Shown here piece by piece: positions 15,907 to 23,565 of a stretch of DNA of 61,768 nt (within the stretch, counting starts at the first letter, position 1; each line of letters starts with the position of its first letter). The notes below the pieces were generated by a model. It was given only the letters and a program-made list of their open reading frames with translations. It did no database searches and was not told where the DNA came from. Location of the stretch: NCBI GenBank assembly GCA_022706765.1, contig JAKJBX010000012.1, forward strand, positions 1-61,768, written 5' to 3'. The DNA comes from Bacillota bacterium (GTDB lineage: Bacteria; Bacillota; Clostridia; Monoglobales; Firm-18). A program made the position numbers and the translations under genes.

Positions 15907-17541
15907 ATGAAAACAAGGATACTGCCGCTGGTGCTTATTATTGCAGTTGTTATCGGCATCGCCGCCCCGTGCGCGGGCGCGGACAACTCGGCGCTGATGC
16001 AGGCGTTCTTAAACAAGATACTGCAAGATACGCCGGAGAACAGGCTGACGTTTCTGCTGTTTTTTAAATCTTATGTCGTCGATGACAGCGGCGTTGACAT
16101 GATGGTCGAGGCAGTTGAGAAATATCAGGAAACCGACAAAGGTTTTCTCGCCGACGTCATTAGGTTTTGTTTGAGGTATACCGACAAGACAAGCCTGAAG
16201 GCGGCGCTGACGAGCATCAAGACCGTCGATCCCGCCGTCAGGCGCAAGTATGGGGACGCCTATTTTGACAAGAAGTCGCGGACGGTCACGGCTGATTCGC
16301 GTGCCGCGCTAATCTATTTCATCAATAAGGCGCAGGACAAATATCCGGGACTCGACAGGCTGATGAGCGAGGACGACATAACCGTCGGGGTTATCGCGTA
16401 CCAGTTGCAGGCGATCAAAGAAACGAATGCGGGCGCACCGCTGCTGACCGACCAAAGCGTCGGCAGCGATGCGTTCGATATTTACCGTATATCCGCCGGT
16501 CTTGCCGAGCGCGCAAAGCTATATGCCGGTATCTCCGGCACATCGGCATGGAACGATTGGCTGGACAGGCTGAACGCAAGCCTTAGTGCCGACGAAAAAA
16601 AGATGCTCAGGCAAATTGGCGGCGAGCTTGGATTTTATACGCCGCTTAAACAGGTGTTAGATAAGGAGTCAACCGGCGGCGGCGTAGCTTACGACAAAGG
16701 TGGGCTGACTGTAAGATTCAGCCCCGTATCGGACAGTGATGTCTTAGGGGACGCCTTTAAGGAAGGCGCAACCTTCGTTGAGGTTGCGGCATATGCGGGC
16801 GACAGCAAACAGTCGTTCGGCAAACTCGAAAAGCCCGTGACCGTCGCCATCCCCGTCGACGGCGGCGGTGTCATGGCATACCGCGTCGAAGGCGAAATGC
16901 TGGTGCCGATTAAGTACAGCGTCTGTGCGGATGGCATGGTGTATATCCGCATCGAACAGACCGGCTATTATGCGCTGGCGAAACGGGATAAATATTTCAC
17001 CGATTCTGACGGCTGGGGCAGCGACTACATCGAAAGCCTGTATCTGCGCGGCATCATCAGCGGCAAGGCGGAGGGTGTTTTTGCTCCGGACGACACCATC
17101 AAGCGTGAGGAATTTGTCAAGCTGATCGTGGAGCTGTTTGATATCAAGGATGACAAAGCCTATGCCAATTTTAGCGATGTTGACCGCGGCGCATGGTACG
17201 ATTCCTATGTTGCTTCCGCCTATAAATACGGGCTGATCAACGGCATCGGCGACAACCGGTTCGGGATCGGCTACGATATCACCCGTCAGGATATCTGCAA
17301 AATCATTGCCAATGTGATCGCCTACCGCAGCATCACGCTGCCCGAAGGGGACGCAATTGTCTTCCGCGACGCGGGCGGCATCGCCGATTATGCAAAGGAC
17401 AGCGTGGCGAAGATGCAGCTTGCCGGTATCATATCGGGCAACGACGAGGGCTACTTCCTCCCCGCTGATAATGCCACCAGACAGGAAGCGGCAAAAATCA
17501 TCCACGGGGTTTTGGAGGTCTACATCAAAAGCACACTCTGA
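15907..17541 (+). CDS. SLH-domain surface protein, paralogue of the preceding gene
   Basis: 544 residues, 13 bases after the previous SLH gene and similarly built: signal peptide (MKTRILPLVLIIAVVIGIAA, then PCAGA), a long helical N-terminal part, a beta section (ATFVEVAAYAGDSKQSFGKL, VTVAIPVDGGGVMAYRVEG) and three C-terminal SLH segments (WGSDYIESLYLRGIISGKAE, FSDVDRGAWYDSYVASAYKY, FRDAGGIADYAKDSVAKMQL). The beta section resembles the domain of unknown role often found just before SLH repeats in clostridial surface proteins. No catalytic motif. Probably a cell-surface structural or polymer-binding protein. Confidence 0.86.
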   Translation: MKTRILPLVLIIAVVIGIAAPCAGADNSALMQAFLNKILQDTPENRLTFLLFFKSYVVDDSGVDMMVEAVEKYQETDKGFLADVIRFCLRYTDKTSLKAALTSIKTVDPAVRRKYGDAYFDKKSRTVTADSRAALIYFINKAQDKYPGLDRLMSEDDITVGVIAYQLQAIKETNAGAPLLTDQSVGSDAFDIYRISAGLAERAKLYAGISGTSAWNDWLDRLNASLSADEKKMLRQIGGELGFYTPLKQVLDKESTGGGVAYDKGGLTVRFSPVSDSDVLGDAFKEGATFVEVAAYAGDSKQSFGKLEKPVTVAIPVDGGGVMAYRVEGEMLVPIKYSVCADGMVYIRIEQTGYYALAKRDKYFTDSDGWGSDYIESLYLRGIISGKAEGVFAPDDTIKREEFVKLIVELFDIKDDKAYANFSDVDRGAWYDSYVASAYKYGLINGIGDNRFGIGYDITRQDICKIIANVIAYRSITLPEGDAIVFRDAGGIADYAKDSVAKMQLAGIISGNDEGYFLPADNATRQEAAKIIHGVLEVYIKSTL

Positions 17542-17579
17542 CGCCGACCGGCGGGAGTGTCGGAAAAGGGTTTGGTTGT

Positions 17580-18077
17580 ATGAAATTGCGCATTGTGCTG
17601 CTTTGGATGGCGGTCGCAGTGCTGATGGCAACGATTTTTTGGTTCTCCTCGCAGCCCGGTACACAGTCTAACCATGTCAGCGAGGGCCTTTCCAAGCGTT
17701 TTGTCGAGCAAAACCCCACCACAAAAGCGCTTACAGATAACCATAAGGAAAATAAGATTGTGACCGTCAACGGTTTTTTCCGAAAGTATGCACATTATAT
17801 GGTGTTTTTACTGCTCGGCATCGCTGTATCGCTTGCGCTGCGCAGCAGCTTCGGCGCCATGCGCACACCGGTTGTCTGGGCAATAGCCCTGGGCTTCTGC
17901 CTGCTGTATGCCGTTTCGGACGAGATACACCAGCACTTTGTGCCAGAGCGCAGCGCACAGCTTACCGACGTGCTGATTGACTTTTGCGGCGCCTTTACCG
18001 GCAGCACAACCGTGCTACTTATCAAAAGCCTTTTCGGCTGGATAAGACCGAGGACGGTTAGAAAAATCTCTTCATAA
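17580..18077 (+). CDS. VanZ-like family membrane protein
   Basis: 165 residues with four membrane helices. The family blocks are present: WFSSQPGTQSN after helix 1, FRKYAHYMVFLLLGIAVSLA, and SDEIHQHFVPERSAQLTDVL leading into the last helix. VanZ relatives occur widely in Firmicutes; VanZ itself raises teicoplanin resistance, but the function of most homologues is unknown. It starts 38 bases after the SLH gene and is closed by a strong terminator, so it ends this surface-related transcript. Confidence 0.9.
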   Translation: MKLRIVLLWMAVAVLMATIFWFSSQPGTQSNHVSEGLSKRFVEQNPTTKALTDNHKENKIVTVNGFFRKYAHYMVFLLLGIAVSLALRSSFGAMRTPVVWAIALGFCLLYAVSDEIHQHFVPERSAQLTDVLIDFCGAFTGSTTVLLIKSLFGWIRPRTVRKISS

Positions 18078-18086
18078 CAAATATCA

Positions 18087-18118
18087 AATCCGCCGGCACA
18101 TGTGCCGGCGGATTTTTA
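18087..18118 (+). terminator. Terminator after the vanZ-like gene
   Basis: Perfect 14-bp stem AATCCGCCGGCACA / TGTGCCGGCGGATT followed by TTTATAGGGTTTT. Confidence 0.85.
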
Positions 18119-18129
18119 TAGGGTTTTGA

Positions 18130-18345
18130 TTGTTGCACAAAAACCACCCGATCCTCATAGGACAAAGCCTCAAAGAATATACTGGTGTTGAGGTGATGGT
18201 TGTGGGCAAATCCGTCAAAACACCGATAACGTATATCTTTGTCAATTCAAATGGCGATAAGGCTCTGGAAACGCTGCTGATCGCTATTCTCGCCGACAGG
18301 CAAAGGCGGTGCGGCAGCCGAAACGGCGGTGTCAAGGGTGGATAA
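18130..18345 (+). CDS. Small hypothetical protein upstream of the recombinase
   Basis: 71 residues in the longest frame from TTG 18130; an internal ATG at 18196 (MVVGKSVKTPITYIFVNSNG) is an alternative and no start has a convincing ribosome site. The middle (VKTPITYIFVNSNGDKALET) looks like real protein; the C-terminus is basic (RQRRCGSRNGGVKGG). The end overlaps the recombinase frame by 17 bases, which suggests translational coupling. Function unknown; DNA binding is only a guess from charge. Confidence 0.5.
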   Translation: MLHKNHPILIGQSLKEYTGVEVMVVGKSVKTPITYIFVNSNGDKALETLLIAILADRQRRCGSRNGGVKGG

Positions 18346-19786
18346 AATATATGGGACGAAGCCTATGCGCATCGCCGCCTATTGCAGGGTGTCGACCGAG
18401 AGCGAGCGCCAACTCGAATCGCTGGAAAACCAAAAGGCGTTCTTTGAGGATTTCGCCGGTCGCAGCGGTCATACCCTGATAAGAATCTATGCGGATGAGG
18501 GGATCAGCGGCAGGCAGATTAAGCGGCGGGAGCAGTTCAACCAAATGCTTGCGGACGCCGGAAAAGACCTGTTCGATATGGTCGTGGTCAAGGACATCAG
18601 TCGTTTTGCCCGAAACACGGTGGACTTTTTAACGGCGGTGCGGTCGCTGAAAGCGCAGGGCATCGAGGTGCTGTTTGTATCGAACAACCAAACAATTTTG
18701 GGTGATTCAGAGTTCATCCTCACGATTTTCAGCGCCCTTGCGCAAGAGGAAAGCGCAAGTTTGTCCAAGCGGGTGAAGTTCGGCAAAAAGGTCAATGCCA
18801 AGAAGGGGCGTGTGCCGAACGTCATTTTCGGCTATGACCGTGTAGATAATTTCACGCTCGCTGTCAACCCCGCCGAGGCGGAGGCGGTCAGGCAGGTGTT
18901 TGACCTTTACACCAATGCCGGCTATGGCGTCAGGCGGATTGCGTCGGTGCTGAGTGAAGGTGGCACGCCGTCCAAAACGGGTGGCGTATGGGGCGCAAAA
19001 ACTGTCCGCAGGCTGCTGGAAAACCCCGTCTATATGGGCGTTTTGGTGAACAATAAATCCGAAACAGTTGATTTTCTGACCGGCAAGCGTAAAAATCTGC
19101 CTGAGGCGGAGCGCTTCGTTCACGAAAGGTTGGCGCTTGCCATCATTCCGCCCGGGCTTTTCGCCGAAACGCAAAGGCAGCTTGCGCAAAGGCGGGCGGC
19201 ATACGGCGGCAGTCAAACCCGCCACACCGCCGCCCATACATACAGCGCGCTCATCCGGTGCGGCGAATGCGGTAACGCCTTTTACCGCAAAACGACGACG
19301 TACAAAAACACCTTTCACCGCTGGCGGTGCGGCGGCAACAATGCCCATGGCAAGGGCTTCTGCCGAAACAGCATAGCGATCGACGAAGCGGAGCTGACGG
19401 CACAGATCAACGCTTATCTGCATGCGGCTTTTTCGGATAGCGCGGACTTTGCCGTGCGGCTGAGAGCGGCACTCGCCGGGGAAGGCGGTGCGGAGGGCGG
19501 CGGCGCCCAAGCCCGGGAAGGCCAATTGCGAAGGCTTGACGCCGTTCGGGAGCGGTACAAAATTCTATTCGCCAACGGCTTTATCGGCATGGGCGAGCTG
19601 ACGAAAAAATGCAAAGAGATAGACAGCGCCAAAGAAAGGTTACAGAGTGAAATATTGCCGGACAGCGCAGCGGAGGAGGAAGGCGGTAAGCTTGATGTAT
19701 CGCAGCTTACCAATGCGGACATGCGCAGGCTGATTGACCGTATTGTCGCCATGCCGGACGGCGAGGTATGCATATACTTTCGTTAG
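18329..19786 (+). CDS. Large serine recombinase (resolvase plus recombinase plus zinc-ribbon domains)
   Basis: 485 residues. The N-terminal resolvase domain (about 13-150) holds the catalytic serine in AAYCRVSTESERQ (Ser22 from the GTG at 18329), the DEGISGRQIKRRE loop and VVKDISRFARNTVDF. The recombinase domain follows (RVPNVIFGYDRVDN; NPAEAEAVRQVFDLYTNAGY). A zinc ribbon with CGECG and RWRCGGN...FCRN comes next, then a coiled coil (RRLDAVRERYKILFANGF). This is the architecture of SpoIVCA, phiC31-type integrases and TnpX. No element ends or attachment sites are evident around it. The start is uncertain; ATG 18365 is an alternative. The next gene begins 9 bases after its stop. Confidence 0.92.
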   Translation: MSRVDKIYGTKPMRIAAYCRVSTESERQLESLENQKAFFEDFAGRSGHTLIRIYADEGISGRQIKRREQFNQMLADAGKDLFDMVVVKDISRFARNTVDFLTAVRSLKAQGIEVLFVSNNQTILGDSEFILTIFSALAQEESASLSKRVKFGKKVNAKKGRVPNVIFGYDRVDNFTLAVNPAEAEAVRQVFDLYTNAGYGVRRIASVLSEGGTPSKTGGVWGAKTVRRLLENPVYMGVLVNNKSETVDFLTGKRKNLPEAERFVHERLALAIIPPGLFAETQRQLAQRRAAYGGSQTRHTAAHTYSALIRCGECGNAFYRKTTTYKNTFHRWRCGGNNAHGKGFCRNSIAIDEAELTAQINAYLHAAFSDSADFAVRLRAALAGEGGAEGGGAQAREGQLRRLDAVRERYKILFANGFIGMGELTKKCKEIDSAKERLQSEILPDSAAEEEGGKLDVSQLTNADMRRLIDRIVAMPDGEVCIYFR

Positions 19787-19795
19787 GTCCGTCTG

Positions 19796-20188
19796 TTGAC
19801 ACCCTGCCGAATGTGGTCAGATGCAGAGGTTGTTGACCCCATCGCCCTGACGGCAAAGGTCGTCGACGCATGTGATTGCAAGTGCTGCTGTTGCTGTGAT
19901 GCGGCAAGCATCCCCGACAACATTTGCAGATGTTTCAGCGACGATTTGGTGCTGGGCGACACAGACAGATCGGTATTTGTTACGCTGGGTCTTTTCACCA
20001 TCATCAAGATCGAAAGGAACGTCCAGCTCAGAATTCCGGCGATCGACTTCTGCGTACCGACCAGAGAATGTCTTGCGGCAACTGAGGATAACCCCTGCGA
20101 ATTGTTCAATTCGCTGCGTTTCCCGCTGGATGAATTCTTCCCGCCGCAAAAGAACGAGTTTGTGGAAGAAGAAAAAAAGCGCTGCTAA
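19796..20188 (+). CDS. Conserved Cys-rich hypothetical protein
   Basis: 130 residues from TTG 19796 (ATG 19811 is an alternative; neither has a strong site). It has the cluster CDCKCCCCCDAASIPDNICR, then a beta region with RSVFVTLGLFTIIKIERNVQ, and ends with FPLDEFFPPQKNEFVEEEKK. The style matches clostridial Cys-rich proteins of unknown function and broadly resembles the protein at 2695-3207. Cysteine-dense proteins of this kind are often spore coat components, and sigma-K is encoded 3.4 kb away, but this is inference. It directly follows the recombinase gene and ends at a shared terminator. Confidence 0.65.
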   Translation: MTPCRMWSDAEVVDPIALTAKVVDACDCKCCCCCDAASIPDNICRCFSDDLVLGDTDRSVFVTLGLFTIIKIERNVQLRIPAIDFCVPTRECLAATEDNPCELFNSLRFPLDEFFPPQKNEFVEEEKKRC

Positions 20189-20222
20189 AAAGCAAAAAAG
20201 CCAAACAATAAACGCACGAAAA

Positions 20223-20264
20223 ACACAACCTCCGCTGATGGAAAACAGCGGAGGTTGTGTTTTT
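20223..20264. terminator. Bidirectional terminator between the Cys-rich gene and pgcA
   Basis: Perfect 15-bp stem ACACAACCTCCGCTG / CAGCGGAGGTTGTGT with TTTTTC on the plus side and an A-rich left flank serving the minus strand. Confidence 0.85.
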
Positions 20265-20266
20265 CT

Positions 20267-22000
20267 TTATCCGCAGCCGAGCGTTTCAGACACGGCATTT
20301 CTCGCAGCTTCGAGCGTTTCCCGCACGTCGTTTTCCGTTTTTCCCTGCGCAAGGTAATAGAGCTTCAGCTTTGGCTCGGTGCCGGATGGTCTTGCCACAA
20401 AGCTCACACCGTCTGACAGCTCAAAATACAGCACGTTCGAGCCTGATAATTCCATATCAGTTTCCATGCCGCTTTGCATGTCGAAGCGCTTGCCCGGATG
20501 ATAGTCACGGATTGCCAGCACCGCAAAATTTCCAATTTTATCGGGCTTGCAGCTGCGCAGCTCCTGCATCGTCCGGGCGATTTTCTGGATGCCCTCGACG
20601 CCCTCCAACGTGATGCTGACGGTCTGCTCCGCAAAGTATCCGTACTGTGCATACATATCATTTAAAACGTCAAACAGCGTCTTGCCCTGCTCAAAATAGT
20701 ACGCAGCAAGCTCCGCCATCAAAAGGCTTGCGACCACTGCGTCCTTGTCCCGTGCGTGGGTGCCCGCCAAAAATCCGAAGCTTTCTTCAAAGGCAAATAC
20801 GCATTCGTACGTCTCGTTCTTTTCAAATTCCAGCATTTTTTCCGCCATAAACTTAAAGCCGGTAAATGTCTCGAAGTAGGTGACACCATAATAGGCGCAA
20901 ATCGCCCGTGTCAGCTTGGTTGACACGATCGTCGAGATGACCGCTGACCTTGGCGTCAGCTCGTTCCTTGCGCTCTTGACGGACAGGATATAGTGTAAAA
21001 GCAATGCGCCGATCTGATTGCCCGACAGGCAGACGTACTCGCCCCGGGCGTTTCTTGCCACTACGCCCAAACGGTCGGAGTCGGGGTCGGTGCCGATAAT
21101 GAGCGGGGCGTCCTCCCTTTTTGCCAGCACAATCGCCAGGTCGAACGCCTCACGGTTTTCGGGATTTGGCGATGCGACGGTTGAAAATGCGCTGTCGGGC
21201 ATTTCCTGCTCCTTGACGACGATGACCTGCGTAAAGCCCGCTTTTTTCAGGATCGCCTGAACAGGCTTGCTGCCTGCGCCGTGGAGCGGGGTATAGACCA
21301 GTTTGAATCGGTCGGCGACCCTTTTGACAGCGCCGGGATTGAGCGCTTGGGTGTAGACGGCGTCCGAAAAGGCGTCGTCCACTTCTTTACCGATGCTGAC
21401 CAGCAGTCTGCTCTTTTCAGCGTCCCGGCGGCTGATGGCCTTTGCTGTAAACAACGGCGTTTGCCCGATGAACTCGGACACCTTATCCGATGCGTTGGGG
21501 GACAGCTGCCCGCCGTCCTCCCAATACACCTTGTAACCGTTATAGTTGGCGGGATTGTGCGACGCTGTGATGTTGATGCCCGCAATCGCTCCGAGATGGC
21601 GAATGGCAAACGACAACTCGGGCGTCGGGCGAAGCGCGTCAAAAAGGTATGCCTTGATGCCGTTTGCTGCCAGTACAAGCGCCGCCTGCTCGGCAAAGGT
21701 GTCCGAAAAATAACGGCAGTCATAGGCGATTGCCACGCCTCGTGCCTTGCCGTGCTCACCTTCGCATTTTGTAATATAGTCTGCGATGCCCTGTGTCACT
21801 CGCTGGACAACGTATTGGTTCATTCGGTTGATGCCTGCGCCGATAATGCCGCGAAGCCCTGCGGTGCCAAATTCTAAATGATCGAAGAAGCGTTCCTTGA
21901 TTTCCGCTTCATCCCCCTTGATGCGCATAAGCTCGTCCCTTGTCTGGGTATCAATCGCATCAGAAGAAAGCCAGAATTCATATTCCTTCAAAAAGTCCAT
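20267..22000 (-). CDS. pgcA: Phosphoglucomutase / phosphomannomutase family enzyme
   Basis: Interconverts glucose-1-phosphate and glucose-6-phosphate (or mannose phosphates), supplying sugar nucleotides for wall and surface polymers. The 577 residues match the long Firmicute PgcA type. All active-site loops are present: FGTAGLRG at 44-51, the phosphoserine loop TASHNP at 145-150, the metal loop DPDSDR, the sugar-binding loop FEESFG and the phosphate-binding loop RPSGTEPK. Transcription is opposite to the recombinase. No clear ribosome site stands out upstream of the ATG at 22000, which is nevertheless where the conserved sequence begins. Confidence 0.95.
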   Translation of the reverse strand: MDFLKEYEFWLSSDAIDTQTRDELMRIKGDEAEIKERFFDHLEFGTAGLRGIIGAGINRMNQYVVQRVTQGIADYITKCEGEHGKARGVAIAYDCRYFSDTFAEQAALVLAANGIKAYLFDALRPTPELSFAIRHLGAIAGINITASHNPANYNGYKVYWEDGGQLSPNASDKVSEFIGQTPLFTAKAISRRDAEKSRLLVSIGKEVDDAFSDAVYTQALNPGAVKRVADRFKLVYTPLHGAGSKPVQAILKKAGFTQVIVVKEQEMPDSAFSTVASPNPENREAFDLAIVLAKREDAPLIIGTDPDSDRLGVVARNARGEYVCLSGNQIGALLLHYILSVKSARNELTPRSAVISTIVSTKLTRAICAYYGVTYFETFTGFKFMAEKMLEFEKNETYECVFAFEESFGFLAGTHARDKDAVVASLLMAELAAYYFEQGKTLFDVLNDMYAQYGYFAEQTVSITLEGVEGIQKIARTMQELRSCKPDKIGNFAVLAIRDYHPGKRFDMQSGMETDMELSGSNVLYFELSDGVSFVARPSGTEPKLKLYYLAQGKTENDVRETLEAARNAVSETLGCG

Positions 22001-22023
22001 TCGGATGACTCCGCCCTTTCAAA

Positions 22024-22253
22024 TTTTATGCGCTCCGGCGAAAGTGAATTTCACCTGCGCTTGCCCTCACGGGGTGAGGTGAGGCGTTCGGGAAAGTGCT
22101 GTGCACCCGAACGCTTAATTTTATGCGCTCCGGCGAAAGTGAATTTCGTCTGTGCTTGCCCTCACGGGGTGAGGTAAGGCACTCGGGAAAGTGCTGCGCA
22201 CCCGAACGCTTAATTTTATGCGCTCCAGTGAAAGTGAATTTCGTCTGTGCTCT
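22024..22253. repeat. 95-bp tandem repeat, about 2.4 copies
   Basis: Units begin at 22024, 22119 and 22214 (last one partial). Each reads TTTTATGCGCTCCGGCGAAA, GTGAATTTC, a CCCTCACGGGGTGAGG hairpin and a CGTTCGGG...CCCGAACG hairpin. The GCGCTCCGGCGAA core is shared with the repeats at 2311-2370 and 8342-8400. It lies upstream of pgcA and downstream of the small membrane gene. Confidence 0.8.
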
Positions 22254-22254
22254 G

Positions 22255-22521
22255 TTATTTCAACACAGTGATGTCGCCGTTCACACTGGCGACCACCTCG
22301 TGCTCCTCGCCGCCCGAGGTCACACGCACAAGGAAAAAGCCCTCCTCGCCCGTGTCGACAATACTTGTGATTTCACCGCCCGGAAACCTTTCCAAAACGA
22401 TGCTTTCAAGCTCGGTTACATTCAGCTGCTTTTTCGGTCGGTTTTTGTACGCCAAAAACGCCGCTGCTGCCAGTCCGCCCACAACCGCAATCGTCCCCAG
22501 CGCCTTGAATTTTCTGCCCAT
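22255..22521 (-). CDS. Small membrane-anchored protein, PepSY-like fold
   Basis: 88 residues with CAAGGAGGCG upstream of ATG 22521. One N-terminal membrane helix (TIAVVGGLAAAAFLAYK) is followed by a 60-residue domain (LNVTELESIVLERFPGGEIT, EEHEVVASVNGDITVLK) with the alpha-beta-beta spacing of PepSY-type domains. Those domains often bind or inhibit peptidases; here the function is unknown. A good promoter lies at 22559-22587. Its promoter region is duplicated 0.9 kb away (23452-23548) on the far side of the immunity-gene islet. Confidence 0.7.
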   Translation of the reverse strand: MGRKFKALGTIAVVGGLAAAAFLAYKNRPKKQLNVTELESIVLERFPGGEITSIVDTGEEGFFLVRVTSGGEEHEVVASVNGDITVLK

Positions 22522-22548
22522 CCTCTTCGCCTCCTTGTTACCGATTTG

Positions 22549-22645
22549 TATATCAAACAGTATACCACGTTTTGGAGGGTTTTACAACTTCCTGTTACAG
22601 AAAGTTTTTTCTGTGACAGGAAAATAAATCTTCCTTGGCAAAGGC
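22549..22645. repeat. 97-bp direct repeat, left copy (contains hairpin element copy C)
   Basis: Matches 23452-23548 at 89 of 97 positions by my count. It contains the promoter above plus a 15-bp hairpin (TTCCTGTTACAGAAA / TTTCTGTGACAGGAA) and the tail CTTCCTTGGCAAAGG at 22589-22645, which is copy C of the dispersed element. The two copies bracket the Rhs remnants and the immunity gene. Confidence 0.85.
22559..22587 (-). promoter_or_regulatory. Sigma-A promoter of the 88-residue membrane protein gene
   Basis: Minus strand TTGTAA (22587-22582), 17-base spacer, TATACT (22564-22559), about 38 bases before the start codon. In the duplicate at 23452-23548 the -10 is changed to GATGCT, so that copy is probably inactive. 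Confidence 0.65.
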
Positions 22646-22648
22646 AAC

Positions 22649-22744
22649 AACACACAGGTAAAAAAGACTGGCAATGTTGACAAAACTGTGGTATCCTATG
22701 CGTATAATCCGCTGAATCAGCTTTCGACATTAGAAGTCTGTTGA
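22649..22744 (+). pseudogene. Rhs/YD-repeat protein fragment
   Basis: An open stretch ends GNVDKTVVSYAYNPLNQLST followed by LEVC and a stop at 22742-22744. YAYN.LNQL is the hallmark of RHS/YD repeats. There is no start and no Rhs gene upstream; the left repeat abuts it, so this is a small remnant of a polymorphic-toxin gene. Confidence 0.6.
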
Positions 22745-22908
22745 TAAATAGCCTTTTGGAGGACAATGTCATACAGGATGATATGTATGTTTTTATAGCA
22801 GGAGAATACCGTGATATGGCGGCTGACATTGAGTCTCATCCGGAAAATATTTAAAATATGCTCCGGACAATTGCGGCTAAATTAAAAGGCAAAGGATATC
22901 TTAGGTAG
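22741..22908 (+). pseudogene. Decayed ORF before the immunity gene
   Basis: The frame reads LINSLLEDNVIQDDMYVFIA...IESHPENI, stop, then NMLRTIAAKLKGKGYLR, stop, in one frame with an internal TAA at 22852-22854. The parts look coding but are not recognised. It may be the end of a toxin domain or of a lost gene in the islet. Confidence 0.35.
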
Positions 22909-22915
22909 AGGATAG

Positions 22916-23338
22916 ATGGGAGGGAAAGAATTGAAAAAAATTATCATTATTTTATTTATAATGCTGCTGGCATTGTTCTTGTATGGTTATTTGAGTGGCA
23001 TGCTATTTCAAGGAGATAAAATACCTCCCGGTGACGTTGGAGAATTCAAAGGTGTCATAAGTGCTCAGGATATTAATTTAGATGAGAAAGAGGGCATTTC
23101 TGGTCAAGAGATTGTTATTGATGAAAAATTGGCTTTAGAAATAGGAAATGCAGTCATTAAGTCTGTTTTTGATGAGCATGTTATTAAGGAAACAGAGTAT
23201 CGTGTTTTCGAATTAAGGGGTAAAGATAGTTTTGTTGTAAGCAGACTCCCGCGCGACAAACTAATGCTCGGTGGTGACTATAATGTCGCAATTAGTAAAA
23301 TTGATGGTCGGATTTTGAAGGTTTGGATGGGAGAGTAG
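22916..23338 (+). CDS. Orphan NTF2-fold immunity protein, membrane-anchored
   Basis: 140 residues from ATG 22916 (GAGGATAG upstream; TTG 22931 after GGAGGG is an alternative). One N-terminal hydrophobic helix (IIIILFIMLLALFLYGYLSG), a linker, then a domain starting IDEKLALEIGNAVIKSVFDE and ending AISKIDGRILKVWMGE. This ending, with the preceding SRLPRDKLMLGGDYNV, fits the NTF2-fold immunity family that protects against Rhs/polymorphic toxins. The only toxin-like sequence nearby is the Rhs fragment upstream, so it is an orphan that may protect against toxins of neighbouring strains. The islet is A+T rich relative to its flanks and is bounded by 97-bp direct repeats. Confidence 0.7.
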   Translation: MGGKELKKIIIILFIMLLALFLYGYLSGMLFQGDKIPPGDVGEFKGVISAQDINLDEKEGISGQEIVIDEKLALEIGNAVIKSVFDEHVIKETEYRVFELRGKDSFVVSRLPRDKLMLGGDYNVAISKIDGRILKVWMGE

Positions 23339-23451
23339 ACAAGGACGCAGACGGACACGGACACTCATGACACTTGGGGACTACATGATAGTTTGTCCGC
23401 TTTTTCAGGATCACTTCAAACCGTTCCCGTTGTTTCCTTGTGACTGTTTTA

Positions 23452-23548
23452 TATATCAAACAGCATCCCATGTTTTAGAGAGCGTTACAACTTCCTGTCA
23501 CAGAAAGTTTTTTCTGTGACAGGAAAATAAATCTTCCTTGGCAAAGGC
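23452..23548. repeat. 97-bp direct repeat, right copy (contains hairpin element copy D)
   Basis: Second copy of the repeat at 22549-22645, in the same orientation. Weak similarity extends leftward into the region matching the ribosome site of the 88-residue gene (minus-strand ACAAGGA). It lies just past the 3' end of sigK, where its hairpin (23492-23525) could terminate sigK. The 23339-23451 spacer contains a minus-strand coding-like stretch (QRERFEVILKKRTNYHVV) that I cannot assign. Confidence 0.85.
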
Positions 23549-23565
23549 TATTTATTGCCAGCCAC

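Noticed and set aside
16744..17664. 306-codon minus-strand ORF over the third SLH gene
   Set aside because: Antisense shadow; the plus strand carries clear signal peptide and SLH motifs.
18130..20188. Integrative element carried by the serine recombinase
   Set aside because: No attachment repeats, relaxase, phage or conjugation genes surround it; flanks are a vanZ-like gene and phosphoglucomutase, each closed by a normal terminator.
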